Assembly: GCA_027486035.1 (NCBI GenBank)
Contig: JAIXPX010000033.1
Span: 124,001 to 188,000, forward strand
Direction: 5' to 3'
From: Erythrobacteraceae bacterium
GTDB taxonomy: Bacteria > Pseudomonadota > Alphaproteobacteria > Sphingomonadales > Sphingomonadaceae
Length of the DNA stretch: 64,000 nucleotides
Part shown: piece after piece, positions 31,421-40,162 of the stretch
How the letters are laid out: every line of letters begins with the position of its first letter
How positions within the stretch are numbered: the first letter of the stretch is position 1
Position numbers and translations under genes: made by a program
Notes under the pieces: generated by a model
Told to the model about the DNA's origin: nothing
What the model saw: the letters and a program-made list of their open reading frames with translations, nothing else
Database searches by the model: none

Positions 31421-33556
31421 ATGAAGAACTTCCTGCTGGCCGGGGCCTCCGCCCTGATCGCCGCCCTGCCCGCTGCCGCGATGGCCGACGAGGGCATGTG
31501 GCTACCGAGCCAGACCGGCGCGATTGCCGACCAGATGAAGGCCGCCGGCCTCGAGCTCGACGCCAAGACCCTCGGCGATCTCCAGCGCCCGCCACTGACC
31601 GCGATCGCCTCGCTCGGCGGCTGCTCCGCAGCCTTCCTCTCGCCTGATGGTCTGGTCGCCACCAACCACCACTGCGTTGCCGGATCGCTCCAGTACAATT
31701 CCTCGCCCCAGAACGACTACCTCACCAACGGCTTCCTCGCGAAGACCCTGGGCGACGAGCTCCCCGCCGCGCCCGGAAGCCGGATCTATGTGATCGAGGA
31801 CCTGCGTGATGTCTCCAAGGACATGCTCAAGGGCACCGAGAAGCTCGACGGCCGCGCCCGCTACGATCGCCTCCAGGCGAACCGCGCCGCGCTGATCGAG
31901 GCGTGCGAGAAGCAGGCCAACCGCCGCTGCGACGTGCGTGCCTATTTCGGCGGCCAGCAATACTGGCTCCAGCAGCAGCTCGAGATCAAGGACGTGCGTC
32001 TCGTCTATGCGCCTGCGGGCGGCGTGGGCAATTTCGGGGGCGAGAAGGACAACTGGATGTGGCCGCGCCACACCGGCGATTTCTCCTTCTACCGCGCCTA
32101 TGTCGCGCCCGACGGCTCGTCGGCGGCCTTCAGCAAGGACAACGTGCCCTTCAAGCCCAAGGCCTTCCTGCCGATCGCCAAGCAGGGCGTGAAGGAAGGC
32201 GACTTCGTGATGGTCGCGGGCTTCCCCGGCACCACCGAACGCCTGCGCACGGCGGCTGAAGCAAAGTTCTACTATGGAGAGCTCTACCCCTATCAGCAGC
32301 GGATGCTCGCCGAATACGGCGACCGCATCGACGAGCTGACCGCTGGCAATCAGGCCGCGGTGATCGCCTACGCGGCGACGCTCCAGGGCACGGAGAACTA
32401 CGAGAAGAAGATCGCCGGCCAGCTCGCCGGGGCGGATTCGATCTCGCTGGTTGCCAAGAAGCAGGCCGAAGAAGCTGCGTTCCGGGCGTGGATCAAGGCC
32501 GATCCCAAGCGCGAGGCCCAGTACGGTGCCGCACTCGCCGAGCTCGACAGGCTGGTCGACGAGAGCAACGCCTCCGCCCTCGCCGACGTGCGCAAGGGAA
32601 TGCTCGGCCGCGGCCAGCTCTACGGGGCGGCGCGCACGCTCTACCGCTGGGCGAACGAGCAGGCCAAGCCCGACAAGGATCGCGAGCCCGGCTTCCAGGA
32701 CCGCGACCGCGCCTTCATGACCCAGCGTCTCCAGATCATCGAGCGCCGCTACGTCCAGGCGATCGACCAGGCGCTGTGGGCCGACGGGATCGCCGAATAC
32801 CGCCAGCTCCCCGCCGAGCAGCGGATCAAGAGCTTCGACGCCTTCATGGAAGGCCGCGACCTCGCCGCGCTCTACAGCGCCAGCGAACTCGGCAACGCCG
32901 CAAAGCGCATGGAGTGGTTGGGCAAGCCGGTGGCCGACTTCAAGGCGTCAAGCGATCCTTTCATCCAGCTTGCGGTTGCGACCTATGACGAGGCGATGGC
33001 TTCCGAAGCTGCCGACAAGGAGCGTTCGGGCAAGGTCCAAAAGGCCCGCTCGAAAGTGATGGAAGCGCGCCTCGCCTATGCGGCCTCGCAGGGCAAGACC
33101 ATGTATCCCGACGCCAACGGCTCGCTGCGCTTCACCTATGGCAAGGTGACCGGCAAGGCAGTCGACGGCCAGATCTGGACGCCCTTCACCACCGCCGAGG
33201 GCATTGTCGCCAAGCACACCGGACGCGGCGAGTTCGACGCGCCCGACAAGATGATCGAGCTGATCAAGGCCAAGGATTATGGCCGCTACGCCGCGCCCGA
33301 GCTCGGCACGCTGCCGGTCGACTTCATGTCGACGGTCGACATCACCAACGGCAACTCGGGCTCCTCGACGCTCAATGCGCGCGGCGAGTTCGTCGGCCTT
33401 GCCTTCGACGGGACGATCGAGGGCGTGGTCAGCGACTGGATGTACGATCCGGCGATCAACCGCACGATCCACGTCGACAGCCGCTTCATGCTGTGGACCA
33501 TGGAGAAGGTCGACGGTGCGGATCGCCTGCTCAGGGAAATGGGCGTCACCCGGTAA
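31421..33556 (+). CDS. S46-family dipeptidyl-peptidase, DPP7-like
   Basis: A 711-residue exported serine peptidase. Signal peptide MKNFLLAGASALIAALPAAA is followed by the mature start DEGMWLP, typical of S46 enzymes. The catalytic His is in TNHHC (83-84) and the nucleophile is Ser646 in TNGNSGSS. Eighteen residues after this Ser the protein has Gly (GLAFDG). In characterised S46 enzymes a Gly at this position marks DPP7-type preference for hydrophobic P1 residues, while Arg marks the acidic-residue-specific DPP11. Alignment is by eye. The enzyme removes dipeptides from peptide N-termini in the periplasm. The length is usual for the family. The ATG was chosen because it begins the signal peptide; the longer upstream frame has no support. 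Confidence 0.9.
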   Translation: MKNFLLAGASALIAALPAAAMADEGMWLPSQTGAIADQMKAAGLELDAKTLGDLQRPPLTAIASLGGCSAAFLSPDGLVATNHHCVAGSLQYNSSPQNDYLTNGFLAKTLGDELPAAPGSRIYVIEDLRDVSKDMLKGTEKLDGRARYDRLQANRAALIEACEKQANRRCDVRAYFGGQQYWLQQQLEIKDVRLVYAPAGGVGNFGGEKDNWMWPRHTGDFSFYRAYVAPDGSSAAFSKDNVPFKPKAFLPIAKQGVKEGDFVMVAGFPGTTERLRTAAEAKFYYGELYPYQQRMLAEYGDRIDELTAGNQAAVIAYAATLQGTENYEKKIAGQLAGADSISLVAKKQAEEAAFRAWIKADPKREAQYGAALAELDRLVDESNASALADVRKGMLGRGQLYGAARTLYRWANEQAKPDKDREPGFQDRDRAFMTQRLQIIERRYVQAIDQALWADGIAEYRQLPAEQRIKSFDAFMEGRDLAALYSASELGNAAKRMEWLGKPVADFKASSDPFIQLAVATYDEAMASEAADKERSGKVQKARSKVMEARLAYAASQGKTMYPDANGSLRFTYGKVTGKAVDGQIWTPFTTAEGIVAKHTGRGEFDAPDKMIELIKAKDYGRYAAPELGTLPVDFMSTVDITNGNSGSSTLNARGEFVGLAFDGTIEGVVSDWMYDPAINRTIHVDSRFMLWTMEKVDGADRLLREMGVTR

Positions 33557-33571
33557 GGCGCGCGCCCCAAG

Positions 33572-33586
33572 TTGAATAAGTATGCG
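33572..33586 (+). promoter_or_regulatory. 15-bp motif shared by glk and zwf upstream regions
   Basis: TTGAATAAGTATGCG stands 84 bases before the glk ATG. The identical 15 bases stand 77 bases before the zwf ATG at 40086-40100. A chance match of this length at equivalent positions before two functionally linked genes is unlikely. It may be an activator or repressor site, or a shared core promoter. Confidence 0.6.
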
Positions 33587-33622
33587 GCGCGTGGGATTCC
33601 CGCGCGCCGCCTGCTAGTGTAG

Positions 33623-33646
33623 CCCCTCGGACGGACTTACGAGGGG
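33623..33646 (+). promoter_or_regulatory. Hairpin enclosing the glk ribosome binding site
   Basis: CCCCTCG (33623-33629) pairs with CGAGGGG (33640-33646), extendable by a G-T and an A-T pair. The right arm contains the GAGGGG ribosome binding site nine bases before ATG33656. A GC-rich inverted repeat (GCGGCGCG 33584-33591 / CGCGCCGC 33603-33610) just upstream may end the S46 peptidase transcript. Confidence 0.45.
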
Positions 33647-33655
33647 TTAAAAGGC

Positions 33656-34654
33656 ATGGCGCGCGATCTGGTCGTGGTCGATATCGGCGGCACCCACGCC
33701 CGCTTCGCGATCGCCAGCATCGGGGCGGACGGGGCGATCACCCTCGACGAGCCCGAAACGCTCCACACCGCCGACCACGCCAGCTTCCAGACCGCATGGG
33801 AGGCCTTCCGCACCCGCAAGGGCGGTAGCCTGCCCCCGGCGGTCAGCATGGCGATTGCCGGCCCGGTCGGCGCACCCGGCAACCTCGCGCCGGTGATCCG
33901 CTTCACCAACAACCCCTGGATCATCCGTCCGGGGCTGATCCCCGAGAAGCTGGGGGTGACCGACTTTACCCTCGTCAATGATTTCGCCGCCGTGGCCCAC
34001 GCGGTCGCGCGGGCTGACGAGAGCCAGTTCCTCCACCTCGCCGGTCCTGACGCGCCGCTCGGCCGGGAGGGCACGATCAGCGTCATCGGCCCGGGCACCG
34101 GCCTCGGCGTCGCGCATCTCTATCGGTCGGGCGACCACTACCGTGTGCAGGCAACCGAAGGCGGGCATATCGACTTCGCGCCGCTCGACACGATCGAGGA
34201 CGCGATCCTCGCCCGGCTGCGCCGCCGCCACAACCGCGTGTCGGTCGAACGTGTGGTGGCTGGCCCCGGCATTGTCGACATTTATCAGGCCCTCGCCGCG
34301 CTCGAGCACCGCACCGTGCCGGAACGCGACGCGATCGAGATCTGGAACCTCGCCGCCAGCGGAGAGGACAGCCTCGCCGCCGCTGCCGTCGACCGCTTCT
34401 GCCTGGCGCTCGGCTCGGTGGCCGGCGACCTTGCCCTCGCGCAGGGGGGCTTTGCAGGCGTCGTGATCGCCGGCGGGCTCGGCTACCGTATCCGCGAAAC
34501 CCTGCTCACCTCCGGCTTCGCGGCCCGTTTCAGGGCCAAGGGGCGGTTCGAGAGCCTGATGGCCTCGATCCCGGTGAAGCTGATTGCCCATCCGCAACCC
34601 GGTCTGTTCGGCGCAGCCGCTGCCTTCGCCGCCGAGCACGGGGGAGGGGCGTGA
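33656..34654 (+). CDS. glk: Glucokinase
   Basis: A 332-residue ATP-dependent glucokinase of the bacterial Glk family (not ROK) that makes glucose 6-phosphate in the cytoplasm. The N-terminal phosphate motif DIGGTHARFAI, the catalytic Asp in TLVNDFAAVAHAV, GPGTGLGVAHL, EGGHIDFAP and the C-terminal GVVIAGGLGYRI are present in order, at normal spacing. ATG33656 has GAGGGG nine bases upstream. The stop overlaps the GTG of the PEP-carboxylase-like gene (GTGA). It supplies the Entner-Doudoroff enzymes encoded at 40-44 kb. It would also phosphorylate glucose released by the sucrose and predicted sulfoquinovose loci in this window. Confidence 0.93.
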   Translation: MARDLVVVDIGGTHARFAIASIGADGAITLDEPETLHTADHASFQTAWEAFRTRKGGSLPPAVSMAIAGPVGAPGNLAPVIRFTNNPWIIRPGLIPEKLGVTDFTLVNDFAAVAHAVARADESQFLHLAGPDAPLGREGTISVIGPGTGLGVAHLYRSGDHYRVQATEGGHIDFAPLDTIEDAILARLRRRHNRVSVERVVAGPGIVDIYQALAALEHRTVPERDAIEIWNLAASGEDSLAAAAVDRFCLALGSVAGDLALAQGGFAGVVIAGGLGYRIRETLLTSGFAARFRAKGRFESLMASIPVKLIAHPQPGLFGAAAAFAAEHGGGA

Positions 34655-37415
34655 AATCGGTCGCGGCGCTGGAAGCGCGGCTCGGCGAGCTGCACCAGCG
34701 CACCCGCGAAACGCCGCTCTTCAACCCGGTTTTCCAGCTTGCGCTCGACCTCTCCCGCGCGCTCGAAGGCGGGGAGATGAGCCTCGACGACATGGGCGCG
34801 CTGGTCGCGGAACTCGAATGCGATGGCCTCAAGGCGCGCGCGGACAAGCTGCGCGGCTTGCTCGCAGCGCCCCCCGCTCCCCCGCCTCTGGCGCAGGAGG
34901 ACGACTTCGAGACATTCCGGGCACGCTGGGAGCGCCCTCAGCTCCACGCCGTCTTCACCGCGCACCCGACCTTCCTCCTCGCCCCGGCGCAGGCCGAAGC
35001 CGTTGCGCGTGCCGCCTCGTCGCCTGGGGAGGTGGACGAGGCGGTGCGTGCCGGCCCGCCGGTGCGCGGTGCGGTGACGCTCGATCACGAGCACAAGGCC
35101 GCGATGGCGGCAATGGCCCGCGCGCAGGACGCCCGCGATGTGATCGTCGCCCGGCTGTTCGAGGAAGCACAGCGTTGCTGGCCGCAGGACTGGCGCTCCC
35201 TGCGCCCCCTACCGTTCCGTTTCGCCAGCTGGGTCGGCTACGACATGGACGGGCGGACCGACATCGGCTGGCACACCTCGATCGCCTTCCGCCTCGAGGA
35301 AAAGGCCGAACGGCTGGCACGCTACACCGCCTCGCTTGAAGGCCTCGATCCGGCGCATCCGCTGCTTGCGACCCTTCGCCCTGCCACCGCTTTCGCCAGA
35401 GCGCGGGCCGAGGACTTCGCGGGCGACCTGTCGAGCGCCGAGGCCCTGGCTGACGCCGCCAACCGGCTCACCGCCCATCATGGCGGCGAGAACCTGCTCT
35501 CGCTTACCCCGCTGATCGGCGCGCTCGAGACCGAGGCCGAAACCGCCCCGCAGGCCCGCGCCGCCCGGCTCCTCACCCTCGCTGCGGCGATGCGCGCCGA
35601 CGGGCTCGGCATGGGCTGGATCCACTTCCGGGTGAACGCCAAGCAGCTCCACAACGCGGTGCGCCGCCGGCTGGGCGATCAAGCGGGCCTAGACCTCGCC
35701 AGCAAGGGCGCGATCGCCGCCCTGCGCAAGCTGGTCGAGGAGGCGAAGCCCTTGCGCACCAATTTCGCCGCGCTCGCGACCGAAAGCTCGACCGCGATCC
35801 GCAGTTCCTCGCCATGGCGCAGATCCTGAAGCACATCGATGCCGATGCGCCGATCCGGATGCTGGTCGCCGAGTGCGAACAGCCCGCCACGGTGCTCGCC
35901 GCGCTCTATTTCGCCAAGCTCTTCGGGGTGGAGGGCAAGGTCGACGTCTCGCCCTTGTTCGAGACCGAGACGGCGCTGGAGCACGGCGGGCGCTTCCTCG
36001 ACGCGCTGCTCGCCGAGCCGGCTTACCGCACCTATGCCCGCCAGCGCGGCCGCGTGGCGGTGCAGACCGGCTTTTCCGATGCCGGACGCTTTGTCGGGCA
36101 GGTTCCCGCCGCCCTCGCGATCGAGCGGCTCCAGGGGCGCCTCGCGGAAGCAATGGCGGCCAACGGCCTCGGCGATATCGCGGCGCTGGTGTTCAACACC
36201 CACGGCGAGAGCATGGGACGCGGCGCCCATCCCGCCAGCTTCGCCGACCGCATTGAATGGCCGCTATCCCCTTGGGCACGAAGGCGTTTTGCCCGCGCAG
36301 GCATCAGGCTGGAGCCGGAAGTCAGCTTTCAGGGCGGAGATGGTTACCTGTTCTTCGCCACCCCCGAACTGGCGCTCGCCACCCTCACCCGTATCGCCGA
36401 ACTGCGCCCCGCAGAGGCCGACCTCGCCGCAGCGGCGGACCCCTTCTACCACCGCACCGATCTCAGCCTCGATTTCTACCGGGCGGTGAAGGAGCATCAG
36501 GGCGAGCATCTTGCCAGCCGCACCTATGCGCGGGCGGTGACCGCCTTTGGTCTCGGATTGCTCAACCCTACAGGGAGCCGCGTCTCGCGCCGCCAATCGG
36601 ACATCAGTGCCGACCGCGAAATGAGCCTGCGACAGATCCGCGCGATCCCGCACAACGCGATCCTCCAGCAGCTCGGATACCCGGTCAACGTCATCGCCGG
36701 GATCGGCAGCGCGGCTGATGCAAACCGCGAGGAAATGGCTCAATTGCTTGGAGATTCTCCGCGCGGACGGCAGATACTCAGGCTGGTCAGGGCCGCCAAT
36801 GCGCTCGCCAGCATCAAGACCGTCGCGGCCTTCGGAGAGCTGTTCAATTCGGCCTATTGGGCCAGCCGCACCTATCGCGGGACCGAGGACCATCTGGCAG
36901 GCCCCTGTGCGGCCCTGGCGGAGTATCTTGTAGGGGACGACCGCACCGGGGTGTTCCGCCGCCTTGCCTCGCGCCTCAGGATCGATGCCCTGAAGTTCCA
37001 CCGCCTGATCGCGCTCCTGCCCGAAGAGGCCGCCGACACCGAGACGCGCGAGCATGTGCGGCGGCGGATCGGCGTGCTTCAGGCGCTGCGCCTCGCGCTG
37101 CTGCAGCACATGTTCCTCAAGGTCGTGGCGGTCCCCGCCTTCAGCCGCGCCAACGATATCAGCCGCCGCGATGTCATTGAAATGGTGATGACTTTGCGCA
37201 TAGACGAGGCCCTTGTCCAGCTCCGCCGCGCCTTCCCCGTGCGCATCCCCGGCCCGCGCGACTTCCCGCTGGACGAGCCGTCCGACTACCCCGATAGCGG
37301 CGAGGAGGGCTACGGGGCCTACGAGCGCGATTTCATGACGCCGATCGCAAGGGCGCAGGAACTCTCCCTCCGGATCTCGACCGCGATTGCCAATGAATTC
37401 GGGGCGCACGGCTGA
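34651..37415 (+). pseudogene. Divergent PEP carboxylase-like gene, broken by a frameshift
   Basis: Two frames make one protein. Frame 1 (34651-35829) holds the N-terminal part with FTAHPTF and GYDMDGRTDIGW. Frame 3, from about 35800 to 37415, continues with QILKHIDADAPIRMLVAECE to the end. Without one missing base near 35799-35803 the join would read AIRQFLAMAQILKH. Total length would be about 920 residues, as for PEPC, which makes oxaloacetate from PEP and bicarbonate. Several PEPC catalytic motifs are altered: GYSDSxKDxG reads GFSDAGRFVG and FHGRGGxxGRGG reads FNTHGESMGRG. The family member may thus be catalytically different even when intact. The GTG start overlaps the glk stop. The frameshift may be real or a sequence error. 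Confidence 0.75.
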
Positions 37416-37432
37416 TCGCCGCCCGATGGCGG

Positions 37433-37448
37433 TGTTTCACGTGAAACA
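37433..37448. other. parS: parS centromere site
   Basis: TGTTTCACGTGAAACA is a perfect 16-bp palindrome identical to the widely conserved chromosomal parS consensus bound by ParB. It lies in the gap between the PEP-carboxylase-like gene and a LacI gene. parS sites normally cluster near the replication origin. Confidence 0.9.
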
Positions 37449-37471
37449 CCCCAAGAAAGCCGCGCCAGAAC

Positions 37472-37491
37472 GGGTCTGGAAGGGGTCTGGA
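37472..37491 (+). repeat. parS-linked GGTCTGG direct repeat, copy 1
   Basis: GGGTCTGGAAGGGGTCTGGA begins 24 bases after parS. A copy with 19 of 20 bases identical begins 23 bases after the parS at 55101. Each copy contains two direct GGTCTGGA units. Confidence 0.65.
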
Positions 37492-37577
37492 GGGGTGCAA
37501 AACCGATCTGGAAGCGCCCTGAACACGCATGGAGCCCACTTGCGCCCCCTCGGGAACGCTCCCTCGGGAAAGCCCCC

Positions 37578-38603
37578 TCAGCCCCGCAACGTGCTGCCCC
37601 GCGCGATGAGCTTCACCGGCACCCGCCGCCGCGCCATGTCGCCTTCGCCGTCCAGCACCGCCTCGACCAGCGCCGCACCGGCCTCGGCCGGATCGGGCGC
37701 GATGGTGGTGAGGGGCGGGCGGCTGAAGCGGCCTGCGACCAGATCGTCGAAGCCCATCACCCCGACCTCGCCCGGCACCGCCATGTCGGCGGCGGCGAAG
37801 GCCTCGAGCGCGCCCAGCGCCATCGCGTCGCAGGCGGCGAAGACGGCATCGACGCCCTCCCCACGCTCGATCAGACGACTTGCCGCGCGGCGGCCTTCCT
37901 CCTCGCGGGTGGCGGCGTTGACCGTGGGGGCAAGGCACGGCTCGAGCCCCGCAGCGCGCAGGGCTTCGGCATAGCCTTCGTAGCGTTCGGTGAACTGCAC
38001 CTGCGGCGTGTTCAGCGCGCCAAGGAAGCAGGGGCGCCTGTAGCCCTGCGCCAGCAGGTGCTCGACCGCGAGCCGCCCGGCCGCGCGGTTGTCCGAGCGC
38101 ACCCAGTCGAGCTCGTCGAAGGGCGATCCCCAATAGGCGACCCTGCGGCCTTCGGCATCGAGCCCGCGGAAATGCTCCCAGGCGGCGGCATTGGTCGTGG
38201 TACCGATCACGACAAGGCCATCGGCCCGGCCCTGTTCCTGGTAATGCCCGAAAAACTCGCCCTCGCGCGCCTGGAAGCTGACCAGCGTCTCGAAGCCGCG
38301 CTCGGACGCCGCGACGCAGACCGAGCCGAGCAAGGCATAGGCAAAAGGATTGATGCTCGACGCGCTGTCGCCCTCGCGGCAGATCACCACCACCGCGAGC
38401 GTGCCGGTGGAGCCCCGCCGCAGCCGCGCCGCGCGCTCGTCGACGAAATAGCCCAGCGCCTCGGCCGCCTCGATCACCTTGCGGCGGGTGGCTTCGGCAA
38501 TCGCGGGAGACCCCGAAAGGGCGCGGCTGACGGTCGGCTGGCTGACACCCGCCCGCTCCGCCACATCGAAGGATGTGGGCCGTCTTTTCGGTCCCGCGCT
38601 CAT
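37578..38603 (-). CDS. LacI-family regulator next to glucose transporter
   Basis: A 341-residue repressor-type regulator. The N-terminal helix-turn-helix is TSFDVAERAGVSQPTVSRAL with the expected hinge helix region after SPAIAEATRRKVIEAAEALGY, followed by a periplasmic-binding-protein-like effector domain (VVVICREGDSASS, SFQAREGEFFGHYQ, VMGFDDLVAGRFSRPPLTTI). The start is the ATG at 38603, just before MSAGPKRRPTSFDV; a longer frame to 38819 only adds unrelated residues across the promoter. It is divergent from the GluP-type transporter. A 16-bp near-palindrome in that promoter is the obvious target. It probably responds to a hexose or hexose phosphate. Confidence 0.88.
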   Translation of the reverse strand: MSAGPKRRPTSFDVAERAGVSQPTVSRALSGSPAIAEATRRKVIEAAEALGYFVDERAARLRRGSTGTLAVVVICREGDSASSINPFAYALLGSVCVAASERGFETLVSFQAREGEFFGHYQEQGRADGLVVIGTTTNAAAWEHFRGLDAEGRRVAYWGSPFDELDWVRSDNRAAGRLAVEHLLAQGYRRPCFLGALNTPQVQFTERYEGYAEALRAAGLEPCLAPTVNAATREEEGRRAASRLIERGEGVDAVFAACDAMALGALEAFAAADMAVPGEVGVMGFDDLVAGRFSRPPLTTIAPDPAEAGAALVEAVLDGEGDMARRRVPVKLIARGSTLRG

Positions 38604-38692
38604 GGGTTTTTCTCTAGGGCCTGATCTTATCCCCGCGCAAGGCCGGGATGCATTCCTATTCGCACTGGAATTATGGCGCGGGCTCTTGCAGG

Positions 38693-38726
38693 TTGACACG
38701 GTTGCGCGGATTGTGAACGTTCGCAA
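38693..38726 (+). promoter_or_regulatory. Promoter and LacI-type operator before the glucose transporter
   Basis: A -35-like TTGACA (38693-38698) is followed by TTGTGAACGTTCGCAA (38711-38726). The latter is a 16-bp near-perfect palindrome around AACGTT with one mismatched pair. Its centre would overlap the -10 region. This geometry and the neighbouring gene indicate repression by the LacI protein encoded at 37578-38603. Confidence 0.6.
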
Positions 38727-38770
38727 GAGAAGGCGTGCGGGCCAACCGCGCGCGGGGAGAGGGATCAGCG

Positions 38771-40057
38771 ATGGCATTAGCGCCGGGCGCAAGCAGCGCA
38801 GGGGATTACGGGCAGGCATCTGACGCGCCGCAGGTCGATGCGCCCGGTCTCAACTACTTCGTCTTCGCGCTGTTCTTCATCTTCGGCGGGATCACCTCGC
38901 TCAACGACGTGATCATCCCCAAGCTCAAGGAGCTGTTCACGCTCAACTTCTTCGAGGCGAGCCTCGTCCAGTTCTGGTTCTTCATCGCCTATGCGATTGT
39001 CGGCATCCCGGGGGCGCGGCTGGTCAAGAAGCTGGGCTACATGCGCGGCGCGGTCGCGGGCCTCGTCACGATGATGGCAGGCTGCCTGCTGTTCATTCCG
39101 GCAAGCCAGACCGCGCTCTTCCCGATGTTCCTGTTTGCCTATTTCATCCTCGCAACCGGCGTGGTGCTGGTGCAGATCGTCGCCAACCCGCTGATCAGCC
39201 TGCTGGGGCCAGAGCGCACGACGCACAGCCGCCTGACCTTCGCGCAGGCCTTCAATTCGCTGGGAACGACGATCTTCCCTTACGTGGGCGCGATCCTGAT
39301 CCTCGGCAGTCTCGCCACCGTCACCGCGGCCGAGCTGTCGGGTGCCGAGCTTGCCGCCTATCGCACGGCCGAGAGCCAGGCGATCGTCACCGGCTATCTC
39401 GGCCTTGCGGCCGCGCTTGCGGTGGTGGCGGGCGCGGTGTGGCTGTTCCGCAATCGCCTGAAGGGCGAACGCCACGAACAGACCAGCCTTGCCGAAGGCC
39501 TCGCGCTGCTGAAGCGCCCCCGTTTCGGCTACGGCGCGGCCTCGATCTTCCTCTATGTCGGCGCGGAAGTCGCGATCGGCAGCTTCATCGTCAACTACCT
39601 GATGCAGGCCGAGGTGCCGAACCTCGCCGAACAGGACGCGGGCAAGCTCATCTCGCTCTACTGGGGCGGCGCGCTGGTGGGGCGCTTCATCGGCTCGGGC
39701 CTGCTGCGCATGGTCAGCCCCGGCCTGCTACTGGCGACGGTGGCGACGGGAGCGATCACGCTGATCGCGATCTCGGCCAACACCACCGGCACGGTCGCCG
39801 GCTATTCGCTGCTGGCGGTGGGCCTGATGAACGCGATCATGTTCCCGACGATTTTCTCCCTCGCCTGCGAGAAACTGGGGCCGAGGGCAGCGGACGGATC
39901 GGGGATCATCAATGTCGCCATCGCGGGCGGCGCGATCATCCCGCCGCTCTACGGCGCGCTGGCCGACGCCACCAGCCTCGCCACGGCGCTGGCGCTACCG
40001 GCGGCGTGCTACGCGATCATCGCCGGCTTCGGGGTGTTCGCGCGCCGGCCTGCTTGA
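38771..40057 (+). CDS. gluP: FucP/GluP-type MFS glucose (galactose) symporter
   Basis: A 428-residue inner-membrane transporter of the fucose-galactose-glucose:H+ symporter family, with 12 predicted hydrophobic segments. Typical landmarks are NYFVFALFFIFGGITSLNDV in the first helix, VQIVANPLISLLGPE, FAQAFNSLGTTIFPYVGA, and NYLMQAEVP before the seventh helix. ATG38771, behind GGGGAGAGGG, gives a normal N-terminus; the open frame extends 12 codons further upstream without support. It is followed by zwf and regulated by the divergent LacI. It brings glucose in for Glk and the Entner-Doudoroff pathway. Confidence 0.85.
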   Translation: MALAPGASSAGDYGQASDAPQVDAPGLNYFVFALFFIFGGITSLNDVIIPKLKELFTLNFFEASLVQFWFFIAYAIVGIPGARLVKKLGYMRGAVAGLVTMMAGCLLFIPASQTALFPMFLFAYFILATGVVLVQIVANPLISLLGPERTTHSRLTFAQAFNSLGTTIFPYVGAILILGSLATVTAAELSGAELAAYRTAESQAIVTGYLGLAAALAVVAGAVWLFRNRLKGERHEQTSLAEGLALLKRPRFGYGAASIFLYVGAEVAIGSFIVNYLMQAEVPNLAEQDAGKLISLYWGGALVGRFIGSGLLRMVSPGLLLATVATGAITLIAISANTTGTVAGYSLLAVGLMNAIMFPTIFSLACEKLGPRAADGSGIINVAIAGGAIIPPLYGALADATSLATALALPAACYAIIAGFGVFARRPA

Positions 40058-40085
40058 TTTTTGCGGCCACCTTCGGGGGCCGAAA

Positions 40086-40100
40086 TTGAATAAGTATGCG
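40086..40100 (+). promoter_or_regulatory. 15-bp motif upstream of zwf, identical to that before glk
   Basis: TTGAATAAGTATGCG lies 77 bases before the zwf start, right after a GC-rich hairpin (GGCC...GGCC, about 40066-40082) that may end the transporter transcript. The same 15 bases occur at 33572-33586. Confidence 0.6.
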
Positions 40101-40162
40101 CCCACTGGCGAATAACTCCCCGCGCGCCTAGTTAGGGCGCACGAGAGAAGGGGCCTTTGCGC

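Noticed and set aside
34651-37415. Two separate functional genes instead of one broken PEP carboxylase-like gene
   Set aside because: The pieces are the N- and C-terminal portions of one family, and a single restored base joins them without loss; the second piece has no ribosome binding site.
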